From: Paraburkholderia caledonica NBRC 102488
GTDB lineage: Bacteria > Pseudomonadota > Gammaproteobacteria > Burkholderiales > Burkholderiaceae
Length of the DNA stretch: 64,000 nt
NCBI RefSeq assembly: GCF_000685095.1
Contig: NZ_BAYE01000001.1
Location: 682,001-746,000, forward strand
Reading direction: 5' to 3'
The notes beneath the pieces are model-generated. The model was not told the origin of the DNA. It did not search any database and saw nothing but the letters and a program-made list of their open reading frames with translations. Below, one piece after another: positions 56,212 through 64,000 of the stretch (position 1 is the first letter of the stretch; every line of letters starts with the position of its first letter). Made by a program: the position numbers and the translations under genes.

Positions 56212-56967
56212 TTAAGCCGCCACCAACGTCCCACTCGCAGACCGAAACGCGCTGATCTGCCGCTCAGCAAACGCCTCCCCAATCATCACCAAACTCGGCT
56301 GCGAAACATCGACCCATCTTTGCGCTTCGCCAGCAGCAAGCTTGTCGAGCGTCAGCGTCAACATCCGCTCACGCTCGGTACTGCAGGCCTCGACAATCGC
56401 GACAGGCGTGGAAACCGGCTTGCCTGCATCGATCAATTGCTGCGCAATCTCAACGCCGCTATCGCGGCCCATGTAAAACACGAGCGAATCGGCGTTCACC
56501 TGCTCGCGGATTTCGTCGGAGCCCGGCGCGCGGCTGAACGTCGCCAGCGCGACGCTGCGCGATACGCCGCGCAACGTCAGCGAGCGCTTCAGCGAGGCCG
56601 CGCTAGCCAGCGCCGCCGTAATGCCGGGCACCACCTCATACTCGATGCCGGCCGCCTCGAGAGCGCGCATCTCCTCATCGGCGCGACCGAACAGCATCGG
56701 ATCGCCGCCCTTCAGGCGGACCACCACCTCGTGCTCCAACGCGGCATCCACGATCTGCTTGTTGATGAACTGCTGCGCCGTCGATAGTTGTCCGCAGCGC
56801 TTGCCCACCGCAATCCGGCGCGCGCACGACGGCGCGTAATCGAGCATCGCGGGCTCCACCAGCGCGTCGTGCAGGACCACATCGGCGGTCGCGAGAAGCC
56901 GGGCGCCGCGCACCGTAATCAGGTCCGCAGCGCCCGGTCCAGCACCGATCAGATAAACCTTACCCAT
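56212..56967 (-). CDS. cobA: Uroporphyrinogen-III C-methyltransferase
   Basis: Adds two methyl groups from S-adenosylmethionine to uroporphyrinogen III, giving precorrin-2. The 251 residues start MGKVYLIGAGPGAADLITVRGA, with the SAM-binding GAGPG and the VVRLKGGDPMLFGRADEE motif near 84-101. It is a stand-alone SUMT without the CysG oxidase/chelatase half. It is the last gene of the minus-strand cys operon, 52 nt after cysN, and thus serves siroheme for CysI. Confidence 0.96.
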   Translation of the reverse strand: MGKVYLIGAGPGAADLITVRGARLLATADVVLHDALVEPAMLDYAPSCARRIAVGKRCGQLSTAQQFINKQIVDAALEHEVVVRLKGGDPMLFGRADEEMRALEAAGIEYEVVPGITAALASAASLKRSLTLRGVSRSVALATFSRAPGSDEIREQVNADSLVFYMGRDSGVEIAQQLIDAGKPVSTPVAIVEACSTERERMLTLTLDKLAAGEAQRWVDVSQPSLVMIGEAFAERQISAFRSASGTLVAA

Positions 56968-57019
56968 TTGCCTCAGCCTGTTCGTCAGGAGCGTTCGCGG
57001 TGCGCGGCTGCGCCAATCA

Positions 57020-58333
57020 TTACGCGGAAAACGCCCGGATCATGCCGGCCGCGACCGTGTGATGCGTCGCTTCGTCGATCAGCACGAAGGCGCCCGTGCC
57101 CTGATGCGAGTCATACACGTCGCACACCAACGGCTTTTGCAACGTCAACGCTACGCGGCCAATATCGTTCATCGCCAGTTCGCGGCGATCGGTCGACTGC
57201 GACAGCGTATGCACGTCGAGCACTTCCTTGATCGCGCCGATGCGCGCGAACACCGTATTGGTGGTCTGCTTCAGCAGATACTTGCGTTGCGTGGAAAGCG
57301 GCGTGTCGTCGAACCAGCACAGGTCGGCTTCGAGTTTCTTCGCCGGCTCCGGAGCCGCTTCGCGCAAGACGAACGTATCGCCGCGCGACACGTCCACGTC
57401 TTCCGCGAGACGGATCGTCACCGTTTGACCGGCGAACGCGCGATCCACCTGCGCCGTGCCGCCGACCACCGGCGCGATGATCTCCGCAACCGTCGCTTCG
57501 CGGTTGGCCGGCAACACGACGATCGTGTCGCCCACCTTGACCTCACCCGCTTCCACACGGCCCATGTAGCCGCGGAAATCGTCGGCCTGGCTGCCGTCCT
57601 GACGCGCCACCCATTGCACCGGGAAACGCAGCGCCTGGCCCGTCGGCACTTCGACCGGCAACGCTTCGAGCAGATCGAGCAGCGGCTCGCCCGCATACCA
57701 CGGCATGCTTTCGCTCGCCGTCACGATGTTGTCGCCCTTCAGCGCCGACACCGGCACAAAACGCACATTCGTCAAGCCGAGCTGGCGCGCGAGATCGACA
57801 TACGCGTCGCGAATCTCGTTGAACCGCGCTTCGCTGTATTCGACCAGATCCATCTTGTTGATCGCAACGATCACGTGCTGCAAGCCGAGCAGCTTGACGA
57901 TCGCGCTATGACGCTTGGTTTGCGGCAGCAATTGCGCGACGCCGTCGACGAACGTCACCCGCGTTGCGTCGACCAGAATGATCGCCGCGTGCGCGGTCGA
58001 CGCGCCCGTCACCATGTTGCGCGTGTACTGCTCGTGGCCCGGCGTATCGGCAATGATGAACTTGCGCTTCGCGGTCGCGAAGTAACGATATGCGACGTCG
58101 ATCGTAATGCCCTGCTCGCGTTCGGCTTCGAGGCCGTCGGTCAGCAGCGACAGATCGATTTCGTCGCCTACGGTGCGCTTATTCTTGGCGCGCGACAGTG
58201 CGGAAAGCTGATCGCTCAGAACGGCTTTGCTGTCGTACAGCAGGCGGCCGATCAACGTGCTCTTGCCGTCGTCCACGCTGCCAGCGGTAATGAAGCGAAG
58301 CACGCCGAGGTCTTCCGGTTGATGAATATTCAT
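57020..58333 (-). CDS. cysN: Sulfate adenylyltransferase subunit 1 (GTPase)
   Basis: GTP-hydrolysing subunit of ATP sulfurylase. The 437 residues have EF-Tu-type motifs: AGSVDDGKST (G1, about 17-26), DTPGHEQY (G3, about 96-103), NKMD (G4, about 151-154). No APS-kinase (CysC) extension is fused, consistent with direct APS reduction by the CysH encoded upstream. Follows cysD after 20 nt. Confidence 0.97.
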   Translation of the reverse strand: MNIHQPEDLGVLRFITAGSVDDGKSTLIGRLLYDSKAVLSDQLSALSRAKNKRTVGDEIDLSLLTDGLEAEREQGITIDVAYRYFATAKRKFIIADTPGHEQYTRNMVTGASTAHAAIILVDATRVTFVDGVAQLLPQTKRHSAIVKLLGLQHVIVAINKMDLVEYSEARFNEIRDAYVDLARQLGLTNVRFVPVSALKGDNIVTASESMPWYAGEPLLDLLEALPVEVPTGQALRFPVQWVARQDGSQADDFRGYMGRVEAGEVKVGDTIVVLPANREATVAEIIAPVVGGTAQVDRAFAGQTVTIRLAEDVDVSRGDTFVLREAAPEPAKKLEADLCWFDDTPLSTQRKYLLKQTTNTVFARIGAIKEVLDVHTLSQSTDRRELAMNDIGRVALTLQKPLVCDVYDSHQGTGAFVLIDEATHHTVAAGMIRAFSA

Positions 58334-58353
58334 GATTGCATTGCCTCGTGTGC

Positions 58354-59316
58354 TTAGAAATAACCCTGCTTCTTACGCTGTTCCATCGCGGCTTCGGAGA
58401 CCTGATCGTCCATGCGCGTCGCGCCGCGTTCCGTGATTTCTGTCACGGCCGTTTCGGCGATGATCTTCTCCAGATCGTCCGCATCGCTCTCGACCGGGCA
58501 CGTGCAGCTAATGTCGCCCACGGTGCGAAAGCGCACTTGTGCCGTTTCGCTGACTTCACCTTCGCGCATCGGCGTGAGCGGCGTGACCGGCACGAGCAGG
58601 CCATTGCGTCGCACGATCTCGCGTTGATGCGCGTAGTAGATCGACGGCAGTTCGAGCTTTTCGCGAGCGATGTATTGCCATACGTCGAGTTCCGTCCAGT
58701 TCGAGATCGGGAACACACGCAGATGCTCGCCGTTGTGCAGACGGGCGTTATACAGGCTCCACAGTTCCGGGCGCTGCGCTTTCGGATCCCACTGGCCGAA
58801 CTCGTCGCGGAACGAGAAAATGCGCTCTTTCGCACGGGCTTTCTCTTCGTCGCGGCGCGCGCCGCCGATCAGCGCGGTATAGCCGTGCTGTTCGATGGTT
58901 TCGAGCAGCGTCACGGCTTGCGCCGCGTTGCGCGAATCCGTTTCGCGGCGCAAACGCACCGTGCCGCGCTTGATCGAATCTTCAACGTGACCGACCACCA
59001 GTTCCGCGCCGATCTCTTTCGCGCGACGGTCGCGGAAGTCGATCACTTCGTCGTAGTTATGACCGGTGTCGATATGCACGAGCGGGAACGGCAACACGGT
59101 CTTGCGATTTGCGCCGATGCCGAAGGCCTTAAGCGCGAGCGCGAGCACGACGACCGAGTCCTTGCCGCCCGAAAACAGCAGCGCGGGCTTGCTGCATTCG
59201 GCAACCAGTTCGCGCAGGATATGAATCGACTCGGCTTCGAGCCAATCGAGGTGATCCATCCGGTTCGCCGTGTTGGCAAGCGGAGCGTTGACAGTGGAAT
59301 CGAGCGTGGTGCTCAT
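58354..59316 (-). CDS. cysD: Sulfate adenylyltransferase subunit 2
   Basis: Catalytic PP-loop subunit that forms adenosine 5'-phosphosulfate from ATP and sulfate. The ATG at 59316 gives 320 residues. After a 17-residue leader the sequence MDHLDWLEAESIHILRELVAE appears, then the PP-loop LFSGGKDSVV near 48-57, HIDTGHNYDEV, and the C-terminal RKKQGYF. Length is standard. It sits between cysH and cysN. Confidence 0.97.
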   Translation of the reverse strand: MSTTLDSTVNAPLANTANRMDHLDWLEAESIHILRELVAECSKPALLFSGGKDSVVVLALALKAFGIGANRKTVLPFPLVHIDTGHNYDEVIDFRDRRAKEIGAELVVGHVEDSIKRGTVRLRRETDSRNAAQAVTLLETIEQHGYTALIGGARRDEEKARAKERIFSFRDEFGQWDPKAQRPELWSLYNARLHNGEHLRVFPISNWTELDVWQYIAREKLELPSIYYAHQREIVRRNGLLVPVTPLTPMREGEVSETAQVRFRTVGDISCTCPVESDADDLEKIIAETAVTEITERGATRMDDQVSEAAMEQRKKQGYF

Positions 59317-59440
59317 GTTTGGGTCCTTCGTTGATTCGCTTGTCGAGCGGTTGCCCGTGAAAGCGCTGATATTCATTTCGGTATGTGCGGCGTGAATTGG
59401 CAAAGCCAAGTCTTCGACGCAACACAAGTGAGGCAATGCG

Positions 59441-60193
59441 TCAGGCCGGAGCGTTCTCGCCGCGGTCCACTGCAATCGGCGTAATCGTCGTGATGTGGAG
59501 CCCGCATTCCTTCGTATCGCGCGACTCCCACCACCAGCGACCTGCCCGGCTATCTTCGCCCGGACGCACCGCACGCGTGCAAGGCTCACAGCCAATGCTC
59601 GGATAACCGCGCGCATGCAGCGGATTCACCGGCACGTCGAACGCTTTCAGATAGTCCCAGACCTCAGCCTCGGTCCAGTCGGTCAGCGGATTGAACTTCG
59701 CGATGTTGCGCGCGGCGTCGTGTTCTTCCTCGTGCAATTCGGCACGCGTCACCGACTGCTCCCGACGCTGGCCCGTCACCCACGCGCTGACATCCGACAG
59801 CGCACGGTTCAACGGCTCGACCTTGCGGATTTCGCAGCAGCGCTTGCGCAGATCGACGCTCTCATAGAAAGCATTCAGCCCATGCGACGCGACGTATTCG
59901 TCAATCGCGGCAGCCTGCGGATGAAACTGCTCGATGTCGTAGTCATAGCGCTCTTTCACACGATCGATCATGCCGAGCGTCTCGGCATGCAAGCGGCCCG
60001 TATTCAACGAAAAGATGCCGATCTTCACGCCGCGCGACAAGATCGCATGCGTGAGCAACATGTCCTCGGCGGCGAGACTGCTTGCGAGCTTCACGTTCGA
60101 GTGACGAGCGGCAATCGAATCGAGCAGCGCGTCAAGGCGCTCGACCTTCGCCGCAAGTTCCGGTGTGAGCGATTGCAACGAGGTGGCGCTCAT
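59441..60193 (-). CDS. cysH: Phosphoadenylyl/adenylyl sulfate reductase (APS-type, [4Fe-4S])
   Basis: Reduces APS (or PAPS) to sulfite. ATG at 60193 gives 250 residues. The PP-loop-like SSLAAEDMLLTHAI lies near 38-51, the CC pair in RKRCCEIRK and the pair in GCEPCTR supply four cysteines for a [4Fe-4S] cluster, and ECGLH near the C-terminus holds the catalytic Cys. The four-cysteine form is the APS-reductase type of bacteria that lack CysC, matching the lack of cysC here. Overlaps the DUF934 gene by 4 nt (ATGA). Confidence 0.95.
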   Translation of the reverse strand: MSATSLQSLTPELAAKVERLDALLDSIAARHSNVKLASSLAAEDMLLTHAILSRGVKIGIFSLNTGRLHAETLGMIDRVKERYDYDIEQFHPQAAAIDEYVASHGLNAFYESVDLRKRCCEIRKVEPLNRALSDVSAWVTGQRREQSVTRAELHEEEHDAARNIAKFNPLTDWTEAEVWDYLKAFDVPVNPLHARGYPSIGCEPCTRAVRPGEDSRAGRWWWESRDTKECGLHITTITPIAVDRGENAPA

Positions 60194-60738
60194 GCCGAAA
60201 CCTTTTGCGAAGCAGAAGACGAAGCTGCGCGGCGGCGGAACAGCGGCGACGGCTCGTCGAACGCGCCCTGGTATTGCACGGTGAAGTCGTCGAATGCTTT
60301 CAGCGCGTCGCCGATGTCCTTGTCCGCGCGCACTGCAAAAGCGTCGAAGCCGCAACGGAACATCAAACGCACCTGGTCGCGCAGCACGTCGCCGATCGCG
60401 CGCAGTTCGCCCTTGTAGCCATAACGCTCACGCAGCAGGCGGCCGATGCTATAGCCGCGGCCGTCACGGAACACCGGGAAGTCCACGGCGATCACGGCAA
60501 GCTTGTCGAAGTCACCGGCAATGTCCGCCGGCTCGCTGTCCGGCGCGAGCCACACGCCCAGCTCCGCGGCACTGCGCGAAGCGCTCAATGCATCGCGCTC
60601 TGCCTGCCACAACGCGAGCGGCACCAGCACGCGGCCAGCCGGCAGTTCGTTCACCGCGGGCAGCGAGCCGTCTTCCGCCGGGCGCACGAGCGTCCAGTCA
60701 TCGTTGACGATCGCGCGGTTCTTGATGATAGAAGCCAT
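60190..60738 (-). CDS. DUF934-family protein of the cys operon
   Basis: A 182-residue protein (MASIIKNRAIVNDDWTLV start) of the DUF934/COG3749 family, often annotated as linked to sulfite reduction. It has no cysteine motif for a cluster: only one Cys is present (FRCGFDAFAV). Conserved-looking parts are VLVPLALWQAERD, AVDFPVFRDGRGYSIGRLLRERYGYKGELRAIGDVLRDQ and the C-terminal segment. It overlaps cysH and follows cysI by 22 nt, so it is co-transcribed with both. Its function is unproven; a role with the ferredoxin-type sulfite reductase is the best guess. Confidence 0.9.
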   Translation of the reverse strand: MASIIKNRAIVNDDWTLVRPAEDGSLPAVNELPAGRVLVPLALWQAERDALSASRSAAELGVWLAPDSEPADIAGDFDKLAVIAVDFPVFRDGRGYSIGRLLRERYGYKGELRAIGDVLRDQVRLMFRCGFDAFAVRADKDIGDALKAFDDFTVQYQGAFDEPSPLFRRRAASSSASQKVSA

Positions 60739-60760
60739 CTGTTCTGTATCCTTTGCGCGG

Positions 60761-62440
60761 TTACGCGTGAGCCGGTTGACGCGACGCGTACACGCGTTCC
60801 TTGAACGGAGCCATGCCGATGCGGGTGTACGTGTCGATGAAACGCTCGCCTTCATGGCGGTTTTCAACGAACGTGTCGATCACCTTCGTCATCACGTCCG
60901 GCATTTCTTCCGCCGAGAACGACGGGCCGATCACGCGGCCCAGCTGAGCGCCGCTTGCGCCTGTACCCTGTTCGCCGCCGAGCGTCACCTGATACCACTC
61001 CGAGCCGTCCTTATCGACGCCCAGAATGCCGATATTGCCGACGTGGTGATGACCGCAAGCGTTGATGCAACCCGAGATGTTCAGCGATACGTCGCCCACG
61101 TCGTACACATAGTCGAGGTCGTTGAAACGCTCCTGAATGGCGAGCGCAATCGGAATCGACTTCGCATTCGCGAGCGAGCAGAAATCGCCGCCGGGGCACG
61201 CGATGATGTCGGTCAGCAAGCCGATGTTCGGCGTTGCGAAACCTTGTGCCTTGGCCTTTTCCCACAACGCGAACAGGTCGCGCTTTTTGACGTTCGCGAG
61301 AATCAGGTTCTGTTCGTGCGACACGCGGATCTCGCCCAGCGAGTACTCGTCGGCCCAATCGGCGACCGCTTCCATTTGCGCGTCGGTCGCGTCGCCCGGC
61401 GCGACTACGCCGTTCTTCAGCGACAGCGTGACCGCTGCATAGCCCGAAATCTTATGCGGACGCACATTGCGCTCGACCCAGCGGGCGAACGCGCGGTTTT
61501 CCAGCAGATGCTTTTCGAACGAAGCGTCCGTGTCGGCGAGCTTCTCGTACACCGGCGGCTGGAAGTATTGCGACACGCGATCCAACTCGGCCTGCGTGAG
61601 CGTCGAAGGGCCGTCCTTCAGGTGCTGCCATTCTTCCTCGACCTGCGCGGCGAACTTCTCCGGGGAGAGCGCCTTCACGAGAATCTTGATGCGCGCCTTG
61701 TACATGTTGTCGCGGCGGCCGTAGCGGTTGTACACGCGCAGCACGGCTTCGCTGTACGTCAGCAGGTGTTGCCATGGCAGGTCTTTGCGGATCACCGCGC
61801 CGACGATCGGCGTGCGGCCCAGACCGCCGCCCGCCAGAATGTCGACCACGAGTTCGCCCTGAGCATTGCGTTTCACGTACACGCCCATGTCATGAATCTG
61901 CACGGCGGCACGGTCTTCGTGCGAACCGGACACGGCGATCTTGAACTTGCGCGGCAGCCACGCGAATTCGGGGTGGAACGTCGACCATTGACGCAGAATT
62001 TCCGCCCAGGGACGCGGATCGACGAATTCGTCCGGCGCCACGCCCGCGAACTGATCGGCGGTGATGTTGCGGATGCAATTGCCCGAGGTCTGAATGCCGT
62101 GCATCTGCACCGACGCGAGCTTGCGCAAAATCTCCGGCGTTTCCTCGAGCTTGATCCAGTTGTACTGGATGTTCGAACGCGTGGAGAAGTGGCCGTAGCC
62201 CCGGTCATGCTCGCGCGCGATCTGCGCGAGCATGCGAAGCTGGTCGCTGCGCAGATTGCCGTACGGAATCGCGATGCGGTGCATGTACGCGTGGCGCTGG
62301 TAGTACAGGCCATTCTGCAGGCGCAGCGGACGGAACTCCTCTTCGCTCAATTCGCCCGACAAACGGCGGCGAACCTGATCGGCGTACTGCGCGACCCGTT
62401 CATCGACGATGGTCTGGTCGTACTGATCGTATTGGTACAT
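60761..62440 (-). CDS. cysI: Sulfite reductase hemoprotein (ferredoxin-type, siroheme/[4Fe-4S])
   Basis: Reduces sulfite to sulfide. ATG at 62440 gives 559 residues. Two half-repeats of nitrite/sulfite reductase are present, with GYGHFSTRSNIQYNWI near 85-100. The [4Fe-4S]-siroheme cysteines are in CPGGDFC near 415 and GCINACGHH near 454. No flavoprotein CysJ gene occurs nearby, so electrons probably come from ferredoxin or another donor. It is the first gene of cysI-DUF934-cysH-cysD-cysN-cobA and is divergent from cysB. Confidence 0.95.
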   Translation of the reverse strand: MYQYDQYDQTIVDERVAQYADQVRRRLSGELSEEEFRPLRLQNGLYYQRHAYMHRIAIPYGNLRSDQLRMLAQIAREHDRGYGHFSTRSNIQYNWIKLEETPEILRKLASVQMHGIQTSGNCIRNITADQFAGVAPDEFVDPRPWAEILRQWSTFHPEFAWLPRKFKIAVSGSHEDRAAVQIHDMGVYVKRNAQGELVVDILAGGGLGRTPIVGAVIRKDLPWQHLLTYSEAVLRVYNRYGRRDNMYKARIKILVKALSPEKFAAQVEEEWQHLKDGPSTLTQAELDRVSQYFQPPVYEKLADTDASFEKHLLENRAFARWVERNVRPHKISGYAAVTLSLKNGVVAPGDATDAQMEAVADWADEYSLGEIRVSHEQNLILANVKKRDLFALWEKAKAQGFATPNIGLLTDIIACPGGDFCSLANAKSIPIALAIQERFNDLDYVYDVGDVSLNISGCINACGHHHVGNIGILGVDKDGSEWYQVTLGGEQGTGASGAQLGRVIGPSFSAEEMPDVMTKVIDTFVENRHEGERFIDTYTRIGMAPFKERVYASRQPAHA

Positions 62441-62668
62441 TCGGGGACCCCAATTTTTTTGCGTTACCGCGTGACACGAGGCGATCCGGTTTCGCCGCGC
62501 TCTGAACATCCGTGTTTGTCAGCTGGATCGAGTCAGGGTTTAGACCTATCTCTCATTTGCTTATAACAAATACAGATATCCATATTGAAAAAGATGGACA
62601 GATCGTAATAAACTCGCCTTATATTTCAAACGACTAAAAAATTCTTTTGATATGCGGAGAGGTTATAT
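62441..62668. promoter_or_regulatory. Divergent cysI / cysB control region with AT-rich operator candidate
   Basis: A 228-nt gap, strikingly AT-rich between about 62545 and 62665 compared with the GC-rich genome. It contains ATTTG-N7-CAAAT (62555-62571), an inverted repeat with T-N11-A character as expected for a LysR activator. CysB of enterobacteria binds AT-rich sites ahead of cys promoters; the CysB-like protein is encoded here. Promoter elements themselves were not fixed. Confidence 0.6.
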
Positions 62669-63610
62669 ATGAACCTGCATCAGTTCCGCTTCGTCCGCGA
62701 GGCTGTGCGGCAGAACTTCAACCTGACCGAAGCAGCCAAGGCGCTGTATACCAGCCAGCCAGGCGTTTCGAAGGCCATCATCGAGCTCGAGGACGAACTG
62801 GGCGTCGAAATCTTCACCCGTCACGGCAAGCGCGTTCGCTCGCTCACCGAGCCGGGCCGGATCATTCTTCAGTCGGTTGAGCGGATCTTGCAGGAAGTGG
62901 AGAGCCTGAAGCGCGTCGGCAAGGACTACGCGGCGCAGGACCAGGGCAACCTCGTGATCGCCGCCACGCATACCCAGGCGCGCTACTCGCTGCCCGCCGC
63001 CATCGCCGAATTCAAGAAACGCTTTCCCAAGGTTCACCTTTCGATACTGCAAGGAAGCCCGACGCAGGTCGCCGAGATGGTGCTGCACGACCAGGCGGAC
63101 CTCGCCATTGCGACGGAAGCGATCGCTAACTATAAGGAACTGGTCTCGCTGCCGTGTTTTCAGTGGCACCACGTGGCGGTGATGCAACCGGACCATCCTC
63201 TGCTCGATCGCAAACTTTTGTCGCTGGACGATCTGACCCAGTATCCGCTGATTACCTACGACAACGCGTTCGCCGGGCGCACCAAGATCAACGAGGCGTT
63301 CCGGCTGCGCGGGCTGAATCCCGACATCGTGCTGGAGGCCATTGACGCCGACGTGATCAAAACCTACGTGGAACTCGGTCTCGGCGTCGGCATCATGGCG
63401 GACATTGCTTTTAACGCCGAGCGCGACCGCCATTTGCGGGCAATGCCGGTCGGCCACCTGTTCGGCAGCAATGTGACGCGAGTCGCGCTCAAACAGGGCG
63501 CGTATCTGCGCAGTTATGTGTACACGCTCGTTGAACTGCTGTCGCCGAGCATGAACCGCAAGCTGATCGAACAGGCGCTCAAGGGCGAACACGAAACCTA
63601 CGAACTTTGA
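62669..63610 (+). CDS. cysB: CysB-family LysR regulator of sulfur assimilation
   Basis: A 313-residue LTTR of the CysB/Cbl group. The N-terminal helix-turn-helix reads MNLHQFRFVREAVRQNFNLTEAAKAL, a CysB hallmark, and the linker YAAQDQGNLVIAATHTQARYSLP near 88-110 is specific for CysB-like proteins with the effector-binding Thr. CysB proteins activate sulfate assimilation with N-acetylserine and limited sulfur. Divergent from the cys operon, so it most likely controls it and itself. Confidence 0.96.
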   Translation: MNLHQFRFVREAVRQNFNLTEAAKALYTSQPGVSKAIIELEDELGVEIFTRHGKRVRSLTEPGRIILQSVERILQEVESLKRVGKDYAAQDQGNLVIAATHTQARYSLPAAIAEFKKRFPKVHLSILQGSPTQVAEMVLHDQADLAIATEAIANYKELVSLPCFQWHHVAVMQPDHPLLDRKLLSLDDLTQYPLITYDNAFAGRTKINEAFRLRGLNPDIVLEAIDADVIKTYVELGLGVGIMADIAFNAERDRHLRAMPVGHLFGSNVTRVALKQGAYLRSYVYTLVELLSPSMNRKLIEQALKGEHETYEL

Positions 63611-63652
63611 AGTCACAACCGCTTCCTGCCATCCCGCTACGGAGACCCATCG

Positions 63653-64000
63653 ATGACGTCGCATAACAACAAACTTCGCGGCCTCGCCGCTCTCGGCGCT
63701 CTTTTGTTCGCCACCGCCGCACACGCCGACATCAAGGTCGGCATCGATCTGTCGAGCACCGGCCCCGCCGCGGTGATCGGCATTACGAGCAAGAACGCCA
63801 TGCTGATGTGGCCGGCCACCATCGCCGGCCAGAAAGCCGATTACATTTTCCTCGACGACGCCTCCGACCCCGGCGCCGCCGTGCGCAATATCCGTAAGCT
63901 GATCAACGAAGATCACGTCGACGTGATCGTCGGCCCGAACATCACGCCGGCGGCAATGGCCGCGCTCGATCCGGTTGCCGAAAGCCAGACGCCGATGATC
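63653..64000 (+). CDS. ABC transporter substrate-binding protein (branched-chain amino acid type), N-terminal part
   Basis: The gene begins at the ATG 63653 with GGAGA upstream and runs off the end of the window. The visible 116 residues have a signal peptide (MTSHNNKLRGLAALG..., cut after AHA near 23), then IKVGIDLSSTGPAAVIGI, the type-I periplasmic binding fold start of the LivK-like family, and VDVIVGPNITPAAMA. It lies 42 nt after cysB on the same strand. The ligand is unknown; a role in sulfur uptake cannot be derived from the fragment. Confidence 0.88.
   Translation, partial: MTSHNNKLRGLAALGALLFATAAHADIKVGIDLSSTGPAAVIGITSKNAMLMWPATIAGQKADYIFLDDASDPGAAVRNIRKLINEDHVDVIVGPNITPAAMAALDPVAESQTPMI

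Overview
The window is GC-rich (clearly above 60 % by eye), densely packed and carries housekeeping genes of a beta-proteobacterium of the Burkholderia/Paraburkholderia group. Pointers are the single-chain glucokinase-HexR fusion beside zwf and pgl, the glucose ABC transporter beside zwf, DUF2486 and DUF3460 proteins, a zapA-linked 6S RNA, and a sulfur-assimilation cluster with a cysJ-less sulfite reductase. The genus is an inference. There are no insertion sequences, phage genes, CRISPR arrays, tRNA or rRNA genes.

Layout. 1-5118: end of a LysR regulator, then a minus-strand sugar ABC transporter (gtsA, gtsB, gtsC, gtsD). 5119-9822: zwf, pgl and glk-hexR on the plus strand, with a perfect HexR-type operator over the zwf -10 box. 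9994-20343: bestrophin-like channel, LprI-like protein, Orn/Lys/Arg decarboxylase, dcd, a metal-ligand-poor SodC-like lipoprotein, the Mrp/ApbC iron-sulfur carrier, an OmpA-like lipoprotein and metG. 20494-31093: tamB/tamA, then DUF3460, scpA, panC, panD, an orphan ParA-type ATPase and a PaaI-type thioesterase. 31190-43392: cobalamin region. cobQ lies on the minus strand and cobU-cbiB-cobD-btuF on the plus strand. The set btuB-btuC-btuD-cobT-cobS-cobC lies on the minus strand behind a sigma70-like promoter and a cobalamin riboswitch. 43588-51746: a ZapB-like coiled coil, zapA, 6S RNA, EVE and SIMPL proteins, lgt, a LysR regulator divergent from ilvD, cytochrome c, a DUF2486 protein and holC. 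51817-55730: pepA divergent from lptF-lptG. 55742-64000: cbiX and cobA facing each other, the minus-strand sulfate-assimilation set cysI-DUF934-cysH-cysD-cysN-cobA, divergent cysB, and the start of an amino-acid-type binding protein.

How the parts work together. Glucose enters through Gts, is phosphorylated by the glucokinase half of the fusion, and is oxidised by Zwf and Pgl to 6-phosphogluconate for the Entner-Doudoroff route. The HexR half of the same polypeptide probably represses zwf-pgl-glk until 2-keto-3-deoxy-6-phosphogluconate accumulates. The cobalamin genes cover the late steps only (aminopropanol arm, nucleotide loop) plus corrinoid uptake, and the uptake operon is under B12 feedback through its riboswitch. 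CobA and CbiX can supply siroheme to CysI, and CysB is encoded divergently from the cys operon it presumably activates.

Most of the window is ordinary core genome. The points most worth a second look are the SodC-fold protein that has lost nearly all metal ligands, the HexR operator/fusion feedback loop, the DUF934 protein wedged between cysH and cysI, a 17-bp hairpin between gtsA and gtsB, and the long untranslated stretch with a terminator after the OmpA-like gene.
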